A program made the position numbers and the translations under genes. From HXMU1420-13 sp965249965 (lineage in GTDB: Bacteria > Bacteroidota > Rhodothermia > Balneolales > Balneolaceae), in contig OZ252262.1 in assembly GCA_965249965.1 (NCBI GenBank), positions 124,001 through 188,000 on the forward strand: a stretch of 64,000 nucleotides of DNA, read 5' to 3'. Within the stretch, counting starts at the first letter, position 1, and the number at the start of each line of letters is the position of its first letter. The notes beneath the pieces are model-generated. The model was not told the origin of the DNA, did not search any database, and saw only the letters and a list, made by a program, of their open reading frames with translations. Shown piece by piece: positions 61,435 through 64,000 of the stretch.

Positions 61435-64000
61435 TTACTCCTCCACCCAACTTTCTACGTCATTTACAACTTCCAAAAAACTAATAGACTGACCATCTTT
61501 CGCAATTGAGGCTACAAATTCAACGGGATCATCAGAATCACGACTTATCAAATGAGTAGCCAGCACATTGGTGATATTTTGTTGAATCACTCGTTTTAAC
61601 GGTCTGGCACCATATACAGGATCGAAACCTCTCTCAGCCAACCAATCTTTTACTACATCCGGAATAGTAACTTTTACTTTACTTTTCTCAAGCAAAAGGT
61701 GTACTCGGCGAAGCTGAATATCCACAATAGATCGGATGTGTTGCCTTCCAAGTGGGTGGAAAACGGTGATATCATCCACACGATTTAAGAATTCTGGTCG
61801 GATAGTTCGTTTAAGCTGATCGATAAGTTGATTTTGAAGATCCCGGTACTGCTCGTCATTCAATTCTCCACCCGATTTTTCCATCTCATTCACAATCAAA
61901 TGCGAACCTATGTTACTGGTCATGATGATAATGGTATTCTTGAAATCAACGGTGGTTCCTTTGTTGTCCGTTAAGCGCCCTTCATCTAACACCTGAAGTA
62001 GAATATTAAATACATCAGGGTGTGCTTTTTCGATCTCATCCAATAATATCACGGAATATGGATGTCGGCGCGCAGCTTCGGTTAGTTGACCACCTTCATC
62101 GTACCCCACATAACCGGGAGGCGCACCCACCAATCGGCTCACCGAATGCTTTTCCATGTATTCACTCATATCGATACGAATCATCGCGTTCGTATCATTA
62201 AAAAGAAATTCAGCTAACGTTCTGGCTAGTTCTGTTTTCCCAACACCGGTTGAACCGAGGAAGAAAAATGAACCAATGGGTCGATCTTCATCTTGTAATC
62301 CAGCTCGGGATCTTCGTACGGCATTGGCCACCGCTTCAATTGCATTGTCCTGACCAATCACTCTCTTGTGAAGCTCTTCTTCTAGCAATAATAACTTCTG
62401 GCGTTCGGATTGGAGCATTCTGGTTACGGGAATTCCAGTCCAGCGAGCAACGATATCTGCAATATCCTCTGCCCCTACTTCTTCCTTAAGCAAGGATTTC
62501 TGTTCCTGCATTTCACCAAGCTTTGTTTGCGACTTCTCCAGATCTTTTTCGAGTTGGGTGATGGTGCCATATCGAAGTTCTGCTACCTTTTCGTAATTCC
62601 CTTCACGCTCGGCTTTTTCAGCCTGATTTCTCGTTGTTTCGATGGCTTTTTTTAGTTCCTGAGCTTTTTGAATCAAATCTCTCTCCTGCTCCCACTGAAC
62701 CCGCATACCTTTCCGCGTTTCTTCCAAATCGGCCAGCTCTTTTTCGATGCCTTTAATTTTAGAATCATCTTTCTCTCGCTTTAATGCCTCTCTTTCAATT
62801 TCTAACTGGCGAATTTGACGTTCAACCGCATCTAATTCTTCCGGCAGAGAGTCGATTTGCAGACGCAATCTGGAGGCAGCTTCATCAATCAAATCAATAG
62901 CTTTATCTGGTAAAAATCGATCAGCGATATATCGATGTGAAAGCTCCGCAGCAGCTACAATAGCTGAATCTGTAATTCGAACACCATGATGCACTTCATA
63001 GCGCTCTTGCAATCCACGAAGAATGGAAACAGTGTCTTCAATTGATGGCTCGCCTACCAGCACCGTTTGTAATCTGCGCTCCAGTGCTTTGTCCTTTTCG
63101 ATGTATTTGCGGTATTCATCTAAAGTTGTGGCACCAATTGCGTGCATCTCTCCCCGAGCAAGTGCAGGTTTTAGAATATTTGCTGCATCCATTGCCCCTT
63201 CACTGGCGCCGGCACCAACCAAAGTGTGAATCTCATCTATAAAAAGAATGATCTCGCCATCCGAGTCGGTCACTTCTTTTACTACCGCTTTTAAACGCTC
63301 CTCGAATTCCCCACGAAACTTTGTTCCGGCAACAAGCGCGCCCATGTCCAGCGCAAGGATTCGTTTCGACTTTAATCCTTCTGGAACATCACCACGAACA
63401 ATTCTAAGAGCCATCCCTTCAGCAATCGCAGTTTTACCAACACCAGGCTCGCCTATCAAAACGGGATTGTTCTTAGTACGGCGAGTTAAAATCTGCATTA
63501 CTCTCCGAATTTCAGCGTCACGTCCAATCACTGGATCGAGTTTGTTCTTTTCTGCCAATTCGTTTAAATCCCTTGCGTACTTGTCTAACGATGCGAATCG
63601 ACTCTCAGCATTTGGATCGTCTACTTTGTGTCCACCTCGAACGTCATCTAAAATCTTAATGATATTCTCCTTGGTAACCCCCTGATCGGTTAATATGGTA
63701 CTGATCTCATCCTTCACTTGTACCAATCCGATTAGAACATGCTCGCTACTTATGTATTGATCTCCCAGAGCTTTAGCTTCTTTTTGAGCTGTATCTAAAA
63801 CAGATTTCAAATTCGGCGATAAATATTGCCCGGAAACTGATGCCCCTTCAACTCTTGGTAATCTCGATAAGGATATATCAACCACCTTTTCGATGCCAGC
63901 TGTATTCGCACCTAATTTATTAAACAGGGTGTGGACAATATTGTCACTGTCCATAAGGAATGCTTTCATAACATGCGCCGGTTCCATGGCCTGATTATTT
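61435..64000 (-). CDS. clpB: Chaperone ClpB (N-terminus outside window)
   Basis: A AAA+ disaggregase of the Hsp100 family. The frame is open to the window edge; the reading upstream of the ATG at 63987 gives NNQA before MEPAHVMKAFL, the usual ClpB N-domain sequence, so about 20-30 N-terminal residues lie beyond 64000. Two ATPase cores are present: GEPGVGKT with LFIDEIHTLVGAG, and GSTGVGKTELART with LLDEIEKAHP, flanking the coiled-coil M-domain. It works with DnaK to rescue aggregated protein in heat stress. Confidence 0.97.
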   Translation of the reverse strand, partial: NNQAMEPAHVMKAFLMDSDNIVHTLFNKLGANTAGIEKVVDISLSRLPRVEGASVSGQYLSPNLKSVLDTAQKEAKALGDQYISSEHVLIGLVQVKDEISTILTDQGVTKENIIKILDDVRGGHKVDDPNAESRFASLDKYARDLNELAEKNKLDPVIGRDAEIRRVMQILTRRTKNNPVLIGEPGVGKTAIAEGMALRIVRGDVPEGLKSKRILALDMGALVAGTKFRGEFEERLKAVVKEVTDSDGEIILFIDEIHTLVGAGASEGAMDAANILKPALARGEMHAIGATTLDEYRKYIEKDKALERRLQTVLVGEPSIEDTVSILRGLQERYEVHHGVRITDSAIVAAAELSHRYIADRFLPDKAIDLIDEAASRLRLQIDSLPEELDAVERQIRQLEIEREALKREKDDSKIKGIEKELADLEETRKGMRVQWEQERDLIQKAQELKKAIETTRNQAEKAEREGNYEKVAELRYGTITQLEKDLEKSQTKLGEMQEQKSLLKEEVGAEDIADIVARWTGIPVTRMLQSERQKLLLLEEELHKRVIGQDNAIEAVANAVRRSRAGLQDEDRPIGSFFFLGSTGVGKTELARTLAEFLFNDTNAMIRIDMSEYMEKHSVSRLVGAPPGYVGYDEGGQLTEAARRHPYSVILLDEIEKAHPDVFNILLQVLDEGRLTDNKGTTVDFKNTIIIMTSNIGSHLIVNEMEKSGGELNDEQYRDLQNQLIDQLKRTIRPEFLNRVDDITVFHPLGRQHIRSIVDIQLRRVHLLLEKSKVKVTIPDVVKDWLAERGFDPVYGARPLKRVIQQNITNVLATHLISRDSDDPVEFVASIAKDGQSISFLEVVNDVESWVEE

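Noticed and set aside
1..64000. CRISPR array, insertion sequence or prophage block
   Set aside because: No regularly spaced repeats with spacers, no transposase, and no phage structural genes were seen.

Overview
The window is a chromosomal stretch of about 40% GC from a Gram-negative bacterium of the Fibrobacteres-Chlorobi-Bacteroidetes supergroup. The gene mix points to the Balneolota/Rhodothermota side, for example a Balneolaceae relative: a TonB-dependent receptor with a carboxypeptidase-like N-terminal domain, a large BNR/sortilin-like secreted protein, DUF4199, DUF481, GH16 with malectin, LytTR/LytS signalling, and several promoters resembling the Bacteroidetes -33/-7 type (TTG, about 20 bases, TAnnTTTG). 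That placement is an inference from gene content, not from a marker-gene tree.

Layout. 1-9.9 kb holds housekeeping genes: a SIMPL protein, an OsmC protein, an M28 peptidase lipoprotein, gap, a divergent P5C dehydrogenase, an ankyrin protein, and the minus-strand cluster HU/IHF-ruvX-def-fmt. 9.9-15.5 kb holds the Rel stringent-response enzyme and the 1078-residue BNR protein. 15.66 kb is tRNA-Leu(UAA) with its own promoter and terminator. 15.8-18.8 kb is a small accessory island: an HNH protein with a DnaA-C-like helix-turn-helix, and two unknown genes, separated by related inverted-repeat elements. 19-26 kb carries a GH16 lipoprotein, a miniature flagellin-like gene with a sigma28-type promoter, an SDR/DUF2867 protein, a PfkB hexose kinase, a tiny membrane protein, and a fructokinase-sugar porter pair. 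26-34 kb has a TonB-dependent receptor and a tightly packed minus-strand set (amylosucrase-like GH13, DUF481 barrel, lipoprotein, LytS-type kinase, LytTR regulator). 34-37.5 kb holds a second two-component system and an FMN reductase. 37.7 kb holds a structured non-coding RNA candidate beside rarA. 39-43 kb has a class II photolyase, a beta-barrel protein and an FeS photolyase. 44.3 kb carries five 11-bp-phased TTAACA-like repeats (Pho-box architecture) before tiny genes. 44.7-54.7 kb is a fatty-acid beta-oxidation and acyl-CoA block (dienoyl-CoA reductase, thiolase, FadN-like, acyl-CoA ligase, thioesterase, acyl-CoA carboxylase beta, and an acidic unknown). 54.8-61.4 kb holds many small plus-strand genes (orphan ABC ATPase, M29 aminopeptidase, membrane-anchored LuxR regulator, DUF4199, DUF1801, three tandem VOC proteins, GNAT, TPMT). 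The window ends inside clpB.

How genes work together. The beta-oxidation enzymes are consecutive and partly overlapping (ATGA junction at 49143-49146), so fatty acids can be activated, oxidised and thiolysed from one transcript. P5C dehydrogenase would feed glutamate from proline. The sugar porter, fructokinase and amylosucrase-like enzyme suggest sucrose/fructose use. The signals most worth following are the mini-flagellin with its FliA-like promoter, the rarA-adjacent structured RNA, the Pho-like repeat array, and the repeat-separated island.
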